A stretch of 56,318 nt of DNA from an uncultured Chiayiivirga sp. (GTDB taxonomy: Bacteria; Pseudomonadota; Gammaproteobacteria; Xanthomonadales; Xanthomonadaceae). The notes below the pieces were generated by a model that worked only from the letters and a program-made list of their open reading frames with translations, was not told the origin of the DNA and did no database searches. Positions 18,422 through 28,667 of the stretch are shown one piece after another. The stretch is taken from contig CAKSZJ010000021.1 in NCBI GenBank assembly GCA_934525595.1, positions 1 through 56,318 of the forward strand, written 5' to 3'. The translations under genes and the position numbers were made by a program. Each line of letters opens with the position of its first letter. Within the stretch, counting starts at the first letter, position 1.

Positions 18422-20601
18422 GTGACCCCGCCCGCGCGCGCAGACGCTGGCCCCGGCGCGCGCTGTGCGTTTCGCTGTGGCTGGCGCTGGGCTGGCTGGT
18501 GCTGGCCAACCTCGCGCTCAATTCCGGGCCGTTGCAAACCGCGCTCAACCGCCAGCCCGAGCGCTTCCAGATGCACTGGGAGCGCGGCCTGACGCTCTGG
18601 CCCGGGCACGTCGCGCTGTGGGACGTGGCAATGCAGGGTCAGGCGCGGCGCACCGCCTGGCAGATCCAGGCGCAGCGGGTGCGCGGGCGCATCGCACTGT
18701 GGCCACTGCTGCGCAAGGAGCTGCGCTTCATCCGCATCGATGGCGATGAACCGCAGATCGTGGTCGAACGCATGGCGCAGGAGCTCGCGCCGCGCCCGCC
18801 GAGCGAGGGCGGCCTGCGGCTGGCGTTCGAGGACGTGCGGATCGATTCACCGCTGCACTTCCGCCTGAACCAGCTCCACATCAGCGGCCACGCGCAGGCG
18901 CGGGCGCGCTGGCACCAGCAGCTGCGCGGCGGACTGTTCGCCCTGGAACCCTCGACCCTGTCCCTGCAAGACGCGCAGGCCCGCCGCGGCGAGCGCCAGC
19001 TGCTGCAGGGGCTGCGGCTGCAGGCGCGCGCGCAGATCGACCCGCACTACCGCCGCGAACATCCTGGCCTGGCGGTGCTTGCGCTGCTGCAGGCCGAGGC
19101 TCGCCTGGACGGCGCCGCGCCGGGCATCGACCTGAGCATCGACGAGGACTTCGGCATCGCCTCCGAGCTGTACCCGGGCGCGGGCACGCTGACCGGCGAC
19201 ATCGTGCTGGAACGCGGCCGCATCGGCGGCGAGAGCAGACTGCTGCTGCGCACGCCGATCCGCGCCCTCACCCATGCCGGCCACCGCGTCGATGGCGATG
19301 CGCTGCTGAACCTGGATATCGACGACGCACGCCTGCGCGCGCAGCTCGATCTGCCGCCGGTGGCCGACCTGGTGCAGCGCGCACGCGCCCGGCTGCAGCT
19401 GGATTCGGACCGCCTTCCCCTGCCGCCGTGGGCGCCGCACTGGGATCGCCTGGACGGCGAGATCGACCTGCACACGCGCTTCTCCTCGCTTGCCCTGGTG
19501 CAGCCGCTACTGGCCAGGCTGCACGGTTTCCGGCTGGACGGCCGCGGCGACGTCGAGGGTCGCATCCTGCTGGCCGGAGGCCAGATGGCGCCGGGCACCG
19601 AGGTCACCGTGCGCGAGGCGGCCTTCACCGTGCAGGCCTACTCGCACCTGTTCAGCGGCGCGGCGCAGGCCAGCGCACGGGTGGCGCCGGGCGAGGACGG
19701 CCAGCCGCAGGCGCGCGCGCAGGTGCGGCTGGAACGCTTCGAGCTTTCTCCCGCGGGCGCCGGCACCGGAGAGGTGCTCGGCTCAGGGCGCGACCTGCGG
19801 CTGGTGCTTGTCAGCCACGGCACGCTGGCGCAGATGCGCGACCGGCTCGAGGCGCGGCTGCGCTTCGACGACGCCCGGTTGCCCGACATTTCCCGATTCA
19901 ACCGCTACCTGCCACGCGACAGCGTGCAGCTGCTGTCGGGCAGCGGCCGCGTCGGCGCCGACATGCGGATGCGCGTCGCCGAGAATCGCAACGGCGGCCG
20001 GCTGCGCCTGGCCGCGGCGGATGCGGCGCTGCGGCTGGGTGAGATGGCGCTGCGCGGCGACCTGGAGATCGATGCGCAGCTGGACGCAGGCAGCCTGGAG
20101 GACCGCCACTTCTCGCTTCCCGGTACGCGCATCGCGCTGCGCCGCGCCGCGATCATGGAGCCGGCCGACGAGCGCGTGGCGGACTGGTGGGCGAGCGCCG
20201 ACATCCACGACGGCCAGGTCACGCTGGGCGAGCCGCTGGATCTGTCCGCCTCGGCCCGCGTGGAGATGCGCGACATCGCGCCCCTGCTGGCGATGTTCGC
20301 CCAGCGCCAGCGCTTCCCGCGCTGGACCCGCCGCATGATCGACGCCGGCCAGGCAACGGTTTCCGGGCGGGTGGTAATGCACGGCCAGCAGGTGACGCTG
20401 GACCACGTGCAGGCCAGCAACGAGCGCTTCGACGTGCAGGCGCGGCTGCGCCTGGGCCGGCAGCCGCCGGACGGCCAGCTCTACGCGCGCTGGGGCGTGT
20501 TCGGCCTGGGCCTGGAAATGACCCGCGGCGAACGCGACATCCGCGTGGTCGGCGCCAGACGCTGGTTCGAGGAACAGCCGGCCTGGCTGCCCACGCAATA
20601 G
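18418..20601 (+). CDS. AsmA-like large envelope protein
   Basis: A 727-residue protein with one N-terminal membrane helix (ALCVSLWLALGWLVLANLAL) and a large periplasmic part made of repeating beta-rich segments, as in AsmA/TamB/YdbH-type proteins that bridge or transport phospholipids in the envelope (VRGRIALWPLLRKELRFIRI is the AsmA-like start; RARLQLDSDRLPLPPWAPHW and later LRGDLEIDAQLDAGSLEDRH are typical). The assignment to a specific member is not possible. The start overlaps the stop of the OmpA fusion by 4 nt, so it belongs to the same operon. A lipid-related role next to PspA would fit membrane maintenance, which is inference. Confidence 0.8.
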   Translation: MSDPARARRRWPRRALCVSLWLALGWLVLANLALNSGPLQTALNRQPERFQMHWERGLTLWPGHVALWDVAMQGQARRTAWQIQAQRVRGRIALWPLLRKELRFIRIDGDEPQIVVERMAQELAPRPPSEGGLRLAFEDVRIDSPLHFRLNQLHISGHAQARARWHQQLRGGLFALEPSTLSLQDAQARRGERQLLQGLRLQARAQIDPHYRREHPGLAVLALLQAEARLDGAAPGIDLSIDEDFGIASELYPGAGTLTGDIVLERGRIGGESRLLLRTPIRALTHAGHRVDGDALLNLDIDDARLRAQLDLPPVADLVQRARARLQLDSDRLPLPPWAPHWDRLDGEIDLHTRFSSLALVQPLLARLHGFRLDGRGDVEGRILLAGGQMAPGTEVTVREAAFTVQAYSHLFSGAAQASARVAPGEDGQPQARAQVRLERFELSPAGAGTGEVLGSGRDLRLVLVSHGTLAQMRDRLEARLRFDDARLPDISRFNRYLPRDSVQLLSGSGRVGADMRMRVAENRNGGRLRLAAADAALRLGEMALRGDLEIDAQLDAGSLEDRHFSLPGTRIALRRAAIMEPADERVADWWASADIHDGQVTLGEPLDLSASARVEMRDIAPLLAMFAQRQRFPRWTRRMIDAGQATVSGRVVMHGQQVTLDHVQASNERFDVQARLRLGRQPPDGQLYARWGVFGLGLEMTRGERDIRVVGARRWFEEQPAWLPTQ

Positions 20602-20671
20602 CCCGCACGCCGCACCGGTGCAGCCGCCGGTCCGGGCTATCATCCCGGTTTTCCCCAGCGCCCCGCCTGCC

Positions 20672-22042
<1,371 letters not shown>

Positions 22043-22171
22043 CGCCTGGCTGGAGCCCACGCGCGGCAGGATGCGCGCTGGCTGCTGCTGGCCAACCATT
22101 CTGAAGACGACGCGGTGCGCGTGCCGCCGTTCGATGCGATCGAACTGGAGCTGGCCCTGCTCTGGAGCTGA
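22043..22171 (+). pseudogene. C-terminal remnant resembling Uma2-family endonuclease
   Basis: Immediately after the cystathionine beta-synthase stop, the same frame stays open to a TGA at 22169-22171 and reads ARWLLLANHSEDDAVRVPPF then DAIELELALLWS. This looks like the C-terminal strand-helix of Uma2 (DUF820) proteins, whose ends follow the pattern W-L-L...D-A-V-R-x-P...E-L-x-L-x-x-L. There is no start codon or N-terminal domain. It is therefore probably a decayed copy left between two convergent genes. The match is from memory of the family pattern and could be chance. Confidence 0.45.
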
Positions 22172-22194
22172 TCCGGCCGCGGCGCGGCGAAGGA

Positions 22195-22995
22195 TCAGGC
22201 GTCCAGCGCCGCGCGGATCGGGCCAAGGAACGCCTGCGCGCGTCGCGCGGCGTCCTGCGGCGAGGTCGCCTCGGCCATCGCCTGCACCAGGGCGCTGCCG
22301 ATCACCACGGCATCGGCGATCTCGCCGATGCGCCGCGCCGATTCGCCGTCGCGCACGCCGAAGCCCACCGCCACCGGCAGCGTGCCCAGTGCCTTGATCT
22401 GCGCGACCTTCTCGCGCACGGCCTCCACTTCAAGATGCGCCGCGCCGGTCACGCCGGCGAACGAGACGTAATAAAGGTAGCCACGCCCGGCCTGCATCAG
22501 CGTCGCATGCCGCGCCTGGCCGCTGGTCGGCGCGGCGAGGCAGATGGGATGCAGCCCTGCGGCTTCCAGGATCGGATGCGCCTCGGCGGCTTCCTCGGGC
22601 GGCAAATCCACCAGCAGCAGCCCGTCCACGCCCGCCGCCGCGGCATCGGCGGCATAGCGCGGCATGCCGTAGATCTCCACCGGATTGAGGTAGCCCATCA
22701 GCACCACCGGCGTGTTCGCGTCTTCGCGACGGAACGTCCGCACCATTTCGAACACCTGCGCCGTGCCCACGCCGCGCGCCAGCGCGCGTTCGGAAGCGAG
22801 CTGGATCACCGGGCCATCGGCCATGGGATCGGAAAACGGCACGCCCAGTTCGATCACGTCGGCGCCGGCAGCGACCAGCGCGTGCATCACCGGCACCATC
22901 GCCTCGATCGACGGATCGCCTGCGGTAATGAAAGGGACCAGGCCGGTGCGGCCGGCGGCCTTGAGCTGTGCGAAACGGGTATCGATGCGGTTCAT
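22195..22995 (-). CDS. trpA: Tryptophan synthase alpha subunit
   Basis: Cleaves indole-3-glycerol phosphate to indole for the beta subunit. The protein has 266 residues, the usual length. Catalytic segments ADVIELGVPFSDPMADGPVI (with the catalytic Glu and Asp) and the phosphate-binding loops VAVGFGVRDGESAR and VVIGSALV are intact, as is YLYYVSFAGVTGA. The start at 22995 precedes MNRIDTRFAQLKAAG, the family N-terminus; longer in-frame starts read through unrelated codons. It lies 110 bp downstream of trpB on the same strand. Confidence 0.97.
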   Translation of the reverse strand: MNRIDTRFAQLKAAGRTGLVPFITAGDPSIEAMVPVMHALVAAGADVIELGVPFSDPMADGPVIQLASERALARGVGTAQVFEMVRTFRREDANTPVVLMGYLNPVEIYGMPRYAADAAAAGVDGLLLVDLPPEEAAEAHPILEAAGLHPICLAAPTSGQARHATLMQAGRGYLYYVSFAGVTGAAHLEVEAVREKVAQIKALGTLPVAVGFGVRDGESARRIGEIADAVVIGSALVQAMAEATSPQDAARRAQAFLGPIRAALDA

Positions 22996-23105
22996 GGTCT
23001 GGGTCGGGAGTGGGGTGGAAACCGGAAAGGCGGGGCGGTGCAGGATGCCGGTGCATGGACGTTCGGAAGGCGACGTTCGCCGCTTCCGACGCCCCGGCGC
23101 GGGCC

Positions 23106-24314
23106 CTAAAGCACGATCCCCTCCCGCGCCGCGATGGTATGCACGTCCTTGTCGCCGCGGCCCGAAAGGTTGCACAGCACGAGGCCGTCCCTGGGCAGCT
23201 CGCGCGCCAGACGGATCGCCTGCGCCACGGTGTGGCTGGATTCGAGCGCCGGCAGGATCCCCTCGGTGCGGCACAGCAGCTGGAATGCCTCCAGCGCCTC
23301 GTCGTCCGTGACGCCGAGATACTCGGCACGCCCGGTGTCCTTCAGGAAGGCGTGTTCCGGGCCGACGCCGGGGTAGTCGAGCCCGGCGGAAATCGAGTGG
23401 GTTTCGGTGATCTGGCCGTCGTCATCGCACAGGAGATAGGTGCGGTTGCCGTGCAGCACGCCCGGCCGCCCCGCTGCGAGCGAGGCGGCGTGGCGCCCGG
23501 TGTCGATGCCCTCGCCCGCCGCTTCGGCGCCGACGATGCGTACGGAGTGATCGTTGAGAAAGGCGTGGAACAGGCCGATGGCATTGCTGCCGCCGCCCAC
23601 GCAGGCGGTGATCGCATCGGGCAGGCGGCCGTACTGCGCCAGCACCTGCGCGCGCGCCTCGCGTCCGACCACGGCGTTGAAGTCCCGCACCATGGCCGGA
23701 TACGGGTGCGGGCCGGCCACGGTGCCGATGATGTAGAAGGTATCGGCCACGTTCGTCACCCAGTCGCGCATCGCCTCGTTCAGCGCGTCCTTGAGCGTGG
23801 CCGAGCCGCTGGTCACCGGCACCACTTTCGCGCCGAGCAGGGTCATGCGGTAGACGTTGATCTTTTGGCGCTCGATGTCGGTCGCGCCCATGTAGACCAC
23901 GCATTCCAGCCCGAGCCGCGCGGCCACGGTAGCGCTGGCGACGCCGTGCTGGCCCGCGCCGGTTTCCGCGATGATGCGGGTCTTGCCCATGCGCTGGGCG
24001 AGCATGGCCTGGCCGACGGTGTTGTTGATCTTGTGCGCGCCGGTGTGGTTGAGATCCTCGCGCTTGAGCAGGATGCGCGCGCCGCCGACCTTCCCGCTCA
24101 GCCGCTGCGCGAAATAGACCGGGCTGGGACGGCCCACGTAGTCGCGCAGGTCCGCGTCCAGTTCGGCGATGAATTGCGGATCCTGGCGATGGCGCTGCCA
24201 TGCGGCGGTCAGCTCGGCCAATGGCTGCATCAGGGTTTCGGCGACGAAGCTGCCGCCGAACCGACCGAAGTGACCGCGCGCGTCGGGATAAGCGGAAAAG
24301 TCTGGAAAGGCCAT
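23106..24314 (-). CDS. trpB: Tryptophan synthase beta subunit
   Basis: PLP enzyme that condenses indole with serine to tryptophan in the alpha2-beta2 complex. The protein has 402 residues. The PLP lysine is Lys95 in [31 protein letters not shown], the phosphate-binding [13 protein letters not shown], and the C-terminal SGRGDKDV are intact. It is the standard TrpB1 type. The start at 24314 ([20 protein letters not shown]) fits the family; an in-frame start at 24365 adds 17 residues and would run into the regulatory region. It is divergent from a LysR gene, as trpBA is from trpI in Pseudomonas. Confidence 0.97.
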   Translation of the reverse strand: MAFPDFSAYPDARGHFGRFGGSFVAETLMQPLAELTAAWQRHRQDPQFIAELDADLRDYVGRPSPVYFAQRLSGKVGGARILLKREDLNHTGAHKINNTVGQAMLAQRMGKTRIIAETGAGQHGVASATVAARLGLECVVYMGATDIERQKINVYRMTLLGAKVVPVTSGSATLKDALNEAMRDWVTNVADTFYIIGTVAGPHPYPAMVRDFNAVVGREARAQVLAQYGRLPDAITACVGGGSNAIGLFHAFLNDHSVRIVGAEAAGEGIDTGRHAASLAAGRPGVLHGNRTYLLCDDDGQITETHSISAGLDYPGVGPEHAFLKDTGRAEYLGVTDDEALEAFQLLCRTEGILPALESSHTVAQAIRLARELPRDGLVLCNLSGRGDKDVHTIAAREGIVL

Positions 24315-24383
24315 GGGGAAACGCACCGGACAGAAGCAGAACGACGCGCAGCTTACTTCACGCATCGCATGCTGATAAGTAAT

Positions 24384-24409
24384 AAAATCTGGCCAATTCG
24401 TCAGATTTT
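24384..24409. promoter_or_regulatory. Palindromic LysR-type operator between trpB and the LysR gene
   Basis: AAAATCTG (24384-24391) and CAGATTTT (24402-24409) are perfect inverted arms with a 10-nt spacer in an AT-rich island of otherwise GC-rich DNA. The inner part keeps the T-N11-A pattern of LysR boxes. It ends 5 nt before the LysR ATG and is about 70 bp upstream of the trpB start, suitable for autoregulation and trpBA control. Confidence 0.65.
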
Positions 24410-24414
24410 CTCAC

Positions 24415-25320
24415 ATGAACAAATCCCCGCTCCCGCCCCTCAATGCGCTGCGTGCCTTCGAAACCGTGGCGCGTCTGGGCGGCGTCGGGCGCGCCGCCGA
24501 AGAGCTGCACGTCACCCACGGTGCGGTCAGCCGCCATCTGCGCACGCTGGAAGCGCACCTGGGCTGTACGCTGCTCCGGCGCGAAGGCCGCGGCCTCGCG
24601 CCCACCGCCGCGGGACAGCGCCTGGCCGATGCGGCAGGTGATGCCTTCTCCCTGCTGCGCGACGCCTGCGCCCGCGTGCGTCTGGACCACGAACGCGCAC
24701 CGCTGGTGCTGGGCTGCCCGGCCAGCGTGCTGGCGCGCTGGATGATCCCCCGCCTGTCGCGGCTGGATGCCGAGCTGCCGACGCTGCGCCTTCATCTTTC
24801 GCCGCAGGAAGCCGCACCCGATACGGCGCTTTCCGGGCTGGACGCCGCGCTGCTGCTCGCCGCACCGCCGTGGCCCGCCTCGTGGGACGTGCGTCGCCTC
24901 GCGCCAGAGCGCATCGGCCCGGTAATCGCGCCACAGCATCCCGACGCCACGCGGCTGCGGCAGGCGCCGCCGGAAAACCTGTGCGGACTGCCCCTGCTGC
25001 ACACCGCCTCGCGCCCGCAGGCCTGGCCGGACTGGGCGCAGCGCAATGGCATCGCGCCGTCCGCGCTGCGCATGGGGCAGGGCTTTGCCCACCTCTACTA
25101 CCTCCTGGAAGCCGCCGCCGCAGGGCTGGGCGTGGCGATCGCACCCGAACCGCTGGTTCGCGACGACCTCGCCGCCGGCCGCCTGATCGCGCCCTGGGGA
25201 TTCGTCACTACCGAAGCACACTGGGCGCTGTGCCGGCGCGCCGGGCGCGAGGACGCACGCCTGGACGCGCTGGCCGACTGGCTGCAGGCCGCGCTCGCGC
25301 ACTCCCCACCGCTCGCCTGA
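24415..25320 (+). CDS. LysR-family regulator, TrpI/GcvA-like
   Basis: A 301-residue transcription factor. The N-terminal winged helix-turn-helix is typical: [40 protein letters not shown] and [16 protein letters not shown]. The rest is the inducer-binding domain, including [20 protein letters not shown] near the C-terminus, a block common in GcvA/TrpI-type members. Divergent placement 100 bp from trpBA mirrors trpI in Pseudomonas, which activates trpBA in response to indoleglycerol phosphate. The assignment as TrpI rests on this context, not on sequence alone. Confidence 0.88.
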   Translation: MNKSPLPPLNALRAFETVARLGGVGRAAEELHVTHGAVSRHLRTLEAHLGCTLLRREGRGLAPTAAGQRLADAAGDAFSLLRDACARVRLDHERAPLVLGCPASVLARWMIPRLSRLDAELPTLRLHLSPQEAAPDTALSGLDAALLLAAPPWPASWDVRRLAPERIGPVIAPQHPDATRLRQAPPENLCGLPLLHTASRPQAWPDWAQRNGIAPSALRMGQGFAHLYYLLEAAAAGLGVAIAPEPLVRDDLAAGRLIAPWGFVTTEAHWALCRRAGREDARLDALADWLQAALAHSPPLA

Positions 25321-25553
25321 ACGCCGTCCCGCCCGCACGAAGTCAGCGGCATGACGAGCACAGGCCACACGAGCCGGCGATTTCGCACCTGCTGCGCAGC
25401 TTTGCCCCTTCTCCGCGGCGACAGCGTGCCGCGATCCACCGCTCCGCGGCACACCGCGCGCACGGGTGAGCCGGTTCGGCGCGGTCTTGCGCCTTTACTC
25501 CCTGCCGGACGCGACGCGATGCGCCCGTTCCTTCACTCAGACCGAGGTGCCGC

Positions 25554-28472
25554 ATGAAACCCGCAGCCCGCCGCAGCGTCAAACCCACGCTGCTGATCCT
25601 CGCCAGCGCCCTCCTGCCCGCCGGTGGCGTGGCGGCACAGGGTCCCCATGCGCTCATGCCGCCCACCGCCGCAGCACGGGTGATGCTCGACGCCGGTGCC
25701 GTCGACGAAGCGGTCGGTGGCTTCATCGTCTACTACCGGGATGACGCCGCGCCGGGAGACGAGACCGCCAAGGCGGCGGGGGATACGCGCAAGGCGGTGG
25801 ATCGGGATCTGGCGCGCGTCAACGCCAAACTGTCGGTCAGCGCCAAACGCGAGCGCCGCCTGGCCACCGGCGGCCACCTGCTCAGCCTTCCCAAGGCGCT
25901 GGGCAAGGGCGCAGCGACGCGCTTCATGCGCGAGATGGCCGAAAATCCGGCGATCGAGTCCATCGAACCCAACGTCAGGCACTGGCCCGCCGCCGTGCCC
26001 AACGACCCGAGGTATTCCAGCCAGTGGGGGCTGCGCGAGGCCGCCGGCGGGCTCAACATCGAGCCGGCCTGGGACCACTCCGTGGGCAACGGCGTGGTGA
26101 TCGCGGTCATCGACACCGGCGGCACCTCGCACCCGGACCTCGACTCCAAGACCGTGCGCGGCTACGACTTCATCAGCAACGCGACGGAAGCGCGCGACGG
26201 CAGCGGGCGCGACGGCGATCCGTCCGACATGGGAACCTGGAACGGCGCCGGCGAGTGCGGCGCCGGCGAGCCGGCCAAGGATTCGAGCTGGCACGGCACC
26301 CACGTGGCCGGCATCGCCGCGGCCCTGACCCACAACGGGCTGGGCGTCGCCGGAGCCGCGCCGGGCGCGGCAATCCAGCACGTGCGGGTGCTGGGCCGCT
26401 GCGGCGGCACCACGGCCGACATCGCCGAAGGCATCATCTGGGCCAGCGGCGGACAGGTCAGCGGCGTACCCAGCAATCCCACCCCGGCGCGCGTGCTCAA
26501 CCTGAGCCTGGGCGGCACCGGCGAGTGCGGCACGACCTACCAGCGCGCGATCGACAGCGCGCGATCGCGCCGTTCGGTGCTGGTGGTCGCGGCCGGCAAC
26601 TCGTCGATGGCGGCCACCCTGGCGCGGCCGGCCAACTGCAACGGCGTCATCACCGTGGCGGCCAACAACCGCGAGGGAAAGAAGTCCGATTATTCGAACT
26701 ACGGCGTGGCGATCAACGTCGCCGCGCCGGGCGGCGAGGGCTCGGGCGACGGGATGATCCTTTCCACGGTCAATTCCGGCCGCACCACGCCGCTCTCGCC
26801 CACCTACGCCGGCATGAACGGCACCTCCATGGCCGCGCCCTACGTGGCCGGCGTGGTGGCCCTCATGCTGGAACGCAACCCCGCGCTCACGCCCGATCAG
26901 GTGTCCGGCATCCTGCGCGACACCTCGCGCCCCTTCCCCAAGTACTGCCTGGGCGGCTGCGGCACCGGCATCGTCGATGCCGCCGCCGCGGTGCGGCGCG
27001 TGCGCGGCGGGCCCTTCTACGCATTCCCCACGAGCGTTGCGATCTACGGCAACGGCACGGGCACGGTGACGAGCCTGCCCGCGGGCATCAGTTGCGGCGC
27101 TTCGTGCGCAAGCCGCTTCGATGCGAACACCACGATCACCCTGCGCGCGACCCCGGAGGACGGCTATGAATTCACCGGCTGGGCCGGCGCCTGCCAGGGC
27201 ACCTCGCGCAGCTGCGAATTGCCCATGACGCGAGGGCACGCGGTCTTTGCCACCTTCAAGATCCCCGTGCTGCCGATGAACAACGGTTCGGTGCGCACCG
27301 GCCTGACGGCGTCCGGCAGCAAGAAGCTGATGTTCTCCATCAACGTTCCGGCAGGTGCCACGAACCTGGCGTTCGAGATGAGCGGCGGCAGCGGTGACGC
27401 GGACCTCTACGTACGCCGCGATTCGGAGCCGACGACGGACGGCGAGACCTTCGACTGCCGCCCGTGGAAAATCGGCAACAACGAAACCTGCAGCTTCGCG
27501 GCCCCCGTGGCCGGGCGCTATTTCGCAATGATTTCCGCCGACGGCAACTTCAGCGGAGTGCAGCTGCGGACCCGCTACACCGCCGGCCCGAACGGCGGCA
27601 CCTCCCTGGCCCGCAACGCGCCGGTGCGCAATGTGTCGATCCCCGCGGAGGGCGCCCGCTACTACCGCTTCACCGTGCCCCAGGGCGCCACCGACCTCAG
27701 CATCAAGATGCAGGGTGGCAGCAGCAGCGGCGATGCGGATCTCTACGTGCGTCGCGGCGGCGTTCCGACCTTCGACACCTTCGACTGCCGCCCCTACCTG
27801 ATCGGCAGCAATGAGACGTGCTCCGCGGCCACGCCAACGAGCGGTACCTACTACGTCATGATGCACGCCGAGGCAGCAGTCAGCGGGCTAACCCTCACCG
27901 CGAACTACGCGCCCTTCGTGCCGACCCGCCAGCTCACCCTCGGCTGGGCAGGCCTGGGCGGCGGCAGCGTGGCCATCCGGCGCACAGCGACCGGAGAGAC
28001 CCTGGCCACCTGCGGTGCCTTCCCCTGCACGGTCGCCGTGCCCGAGAACATCTCCTTCGACCTCATCCCCAGCGCGGCGTTCGGCTCCAGCTTCACCGAA
28101 TGGCAAGGCGTCTGCGACAGCCGGCCAAGCGCGAACTACTGCCGCATCAAGCTCGCCGCCGCGCGCAGCCTGACCGCGCGCTTCGTGATGTCGCGGCCCA
28201 ACAGCCCGACGCTGACGCTCGAACGCCAGGGCTCGGGCAACGGCACCGTGCTGGTGAAACGCCTGTCCACCGGGCAGACGCTGGGCACCTGCACGCAGTA
28301 TCCCTGTCGCCTCGGGCCGTCCGACGCGACCCACGAGCTGATCGCCACGCCCGCCGCCGGTTCGCGCTTCCTCGGATGGATACCGAACCAGTGCAACAGC
28401 ATCGTCGGCGGCCACTGCCGCGTGCGAATTTCCCGGCCGACGACGGCGACGGTGCGGTTTTCTCCCCAGTAG
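25554..28472 (+). CDS. Secreted subtilisin-like serine protease (S8) with PPC and repeat domains
   Basis: A 972-residue exported endopeptidase. The signal peptide ends near GGVAAQ, followed by an inhibitor-type propeptide to about residue 145. The catalytic domain has Asp187 (VIAVIDTGG), His247 (SWHGTHVAGIA), the oxyanion Asn in VVAAGNSS and Ser425 (NGTSMAAPYVAG). It is followed by a Cys-rich bacterial repeat (YEFTGWAGACQG), two PPC domains (GGSGDADLYVRRDSEPTTDG; SSSGDADLYVRRGGVPTFDT) and two further repeat modules (FTEWQGVCDS; FLGWIPNQCN). PPC domains usually are trimmed after type II secretion. A strong terminator follows. No dedicated secretion genes are adjacent. Confidence 0.94.
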   Translation: MKPAARRSVKPTLLILASALLPAGGVAAQGPHALMPPTAAARVMLDAGAVDEAVGGFIVYYRDDAAPGDETAKAAGDTRKAVDRDLARVNAKLSVSAKRERRLATGGHLLSLPKALGKGAATRFMREMAENPAIESIEPNVRHWPAAVPNDPRYSSQWGLREAAGGLNIEPAWDHSVGNGVVIAVIDTGGTSHPDLDSKTVRGYDFISNATEARDGSGRDGDPSDMGTWNGAGECGAGEPAKDSSWHGTHVAGIAAALTHNGLGVAGAAPGAAIQHVRVLGRCGGTTADIAEGIIWASGGQVSGVPSNPTPARVLNLSLGGTGECGTTYQRAIDSARSRRSVLVVAAGNSSMAATLARPANCNGVITVAANNREGKKSDYSNYGVAINVAAPGGEGSGDGMILSTVNSGRTTPLSPTYAGMNGTSMAAPYVAGVVALMLERNPALTPDQVSGILRDTSRPFPKYCLGGCGTGIVDAAAAVRRVRGGPFYAFPTSVAIYGNGTGTVTSLPAGISCGASCASRFDANTTITLRATPEDGYEFTGWAGACQGTSRSCELPMTRGHAVFATFKIPVLPMNNGSVRTGLTASGSKKLMFSINVPAGATNLAFEMSGGSGDADLYVRRDSEPTTDGETFDCRPWKIGNNETCSFAAPVAGRYFAMISADGNFSGVQLRTRYTAGPNGGTSLARNAPVRNVSIPAEGARYYRFTVPQGATDLSIKMQGGSSSGDADLYVRRGGVPTFDTFDCRPYLIGSNETCSAATPTSGTYYVMMHAEAAVSGLTLTANYAPFVPTRQLTLGWAGLGGGSVAIRRTATGETLATCGAFPCTVAVPENISFDLIPSAAFGSSFTEWQGVCDSRPSANYCRIKLAAARSLTARFVMSRPNSPTLTLERQGSGNGTVLVKRLSTGQTLGTCTQYPCRLGPSDATHELIATPAAGSRFLGWIPNQCNSIVGGHCRVRISRPTTATVRFSPQ

Positions 28473-28488
28473 CGCCACCCGGCACCGG

Positions 28489-28512
28489 ACACCGGGGTGC
28501 CGCGGCACCCCG
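28489..28512 (+). terminator. Terminator after the S8 protease gene
   Basis: ACCGGGGTGCC (28489-28499) and GGCACCCCGGT (28502-28512) are perfect 11-bp arms, followed by TCCATTTT. It is 16 bp after the protease stop. The formal loop is 2 nt, so the top pairs will open. Confidence 0.75.
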
Positions 28513-28667
28513 GTTCCATTTTCAGGCTCGCCACGTTCCCCTCGCCGCTACGCGGGAAAGCGCGGCCCCGGCGCAGTCGGCAGACGTTCTAGCCCGACTC
28601 CCCTGCGATGCGCGCGTAGGGTTTTGGACGCCCGCACTGGCGGCACCATGATGGCCACGCGCCTTCC

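Noticed and set aside
22071..22397. 108-codon + strand frame overlapping the trpA end
   Set aside because: Different frame from the Uma2-like piece, Arg/Pro-rich, mostly antisense to trpA.
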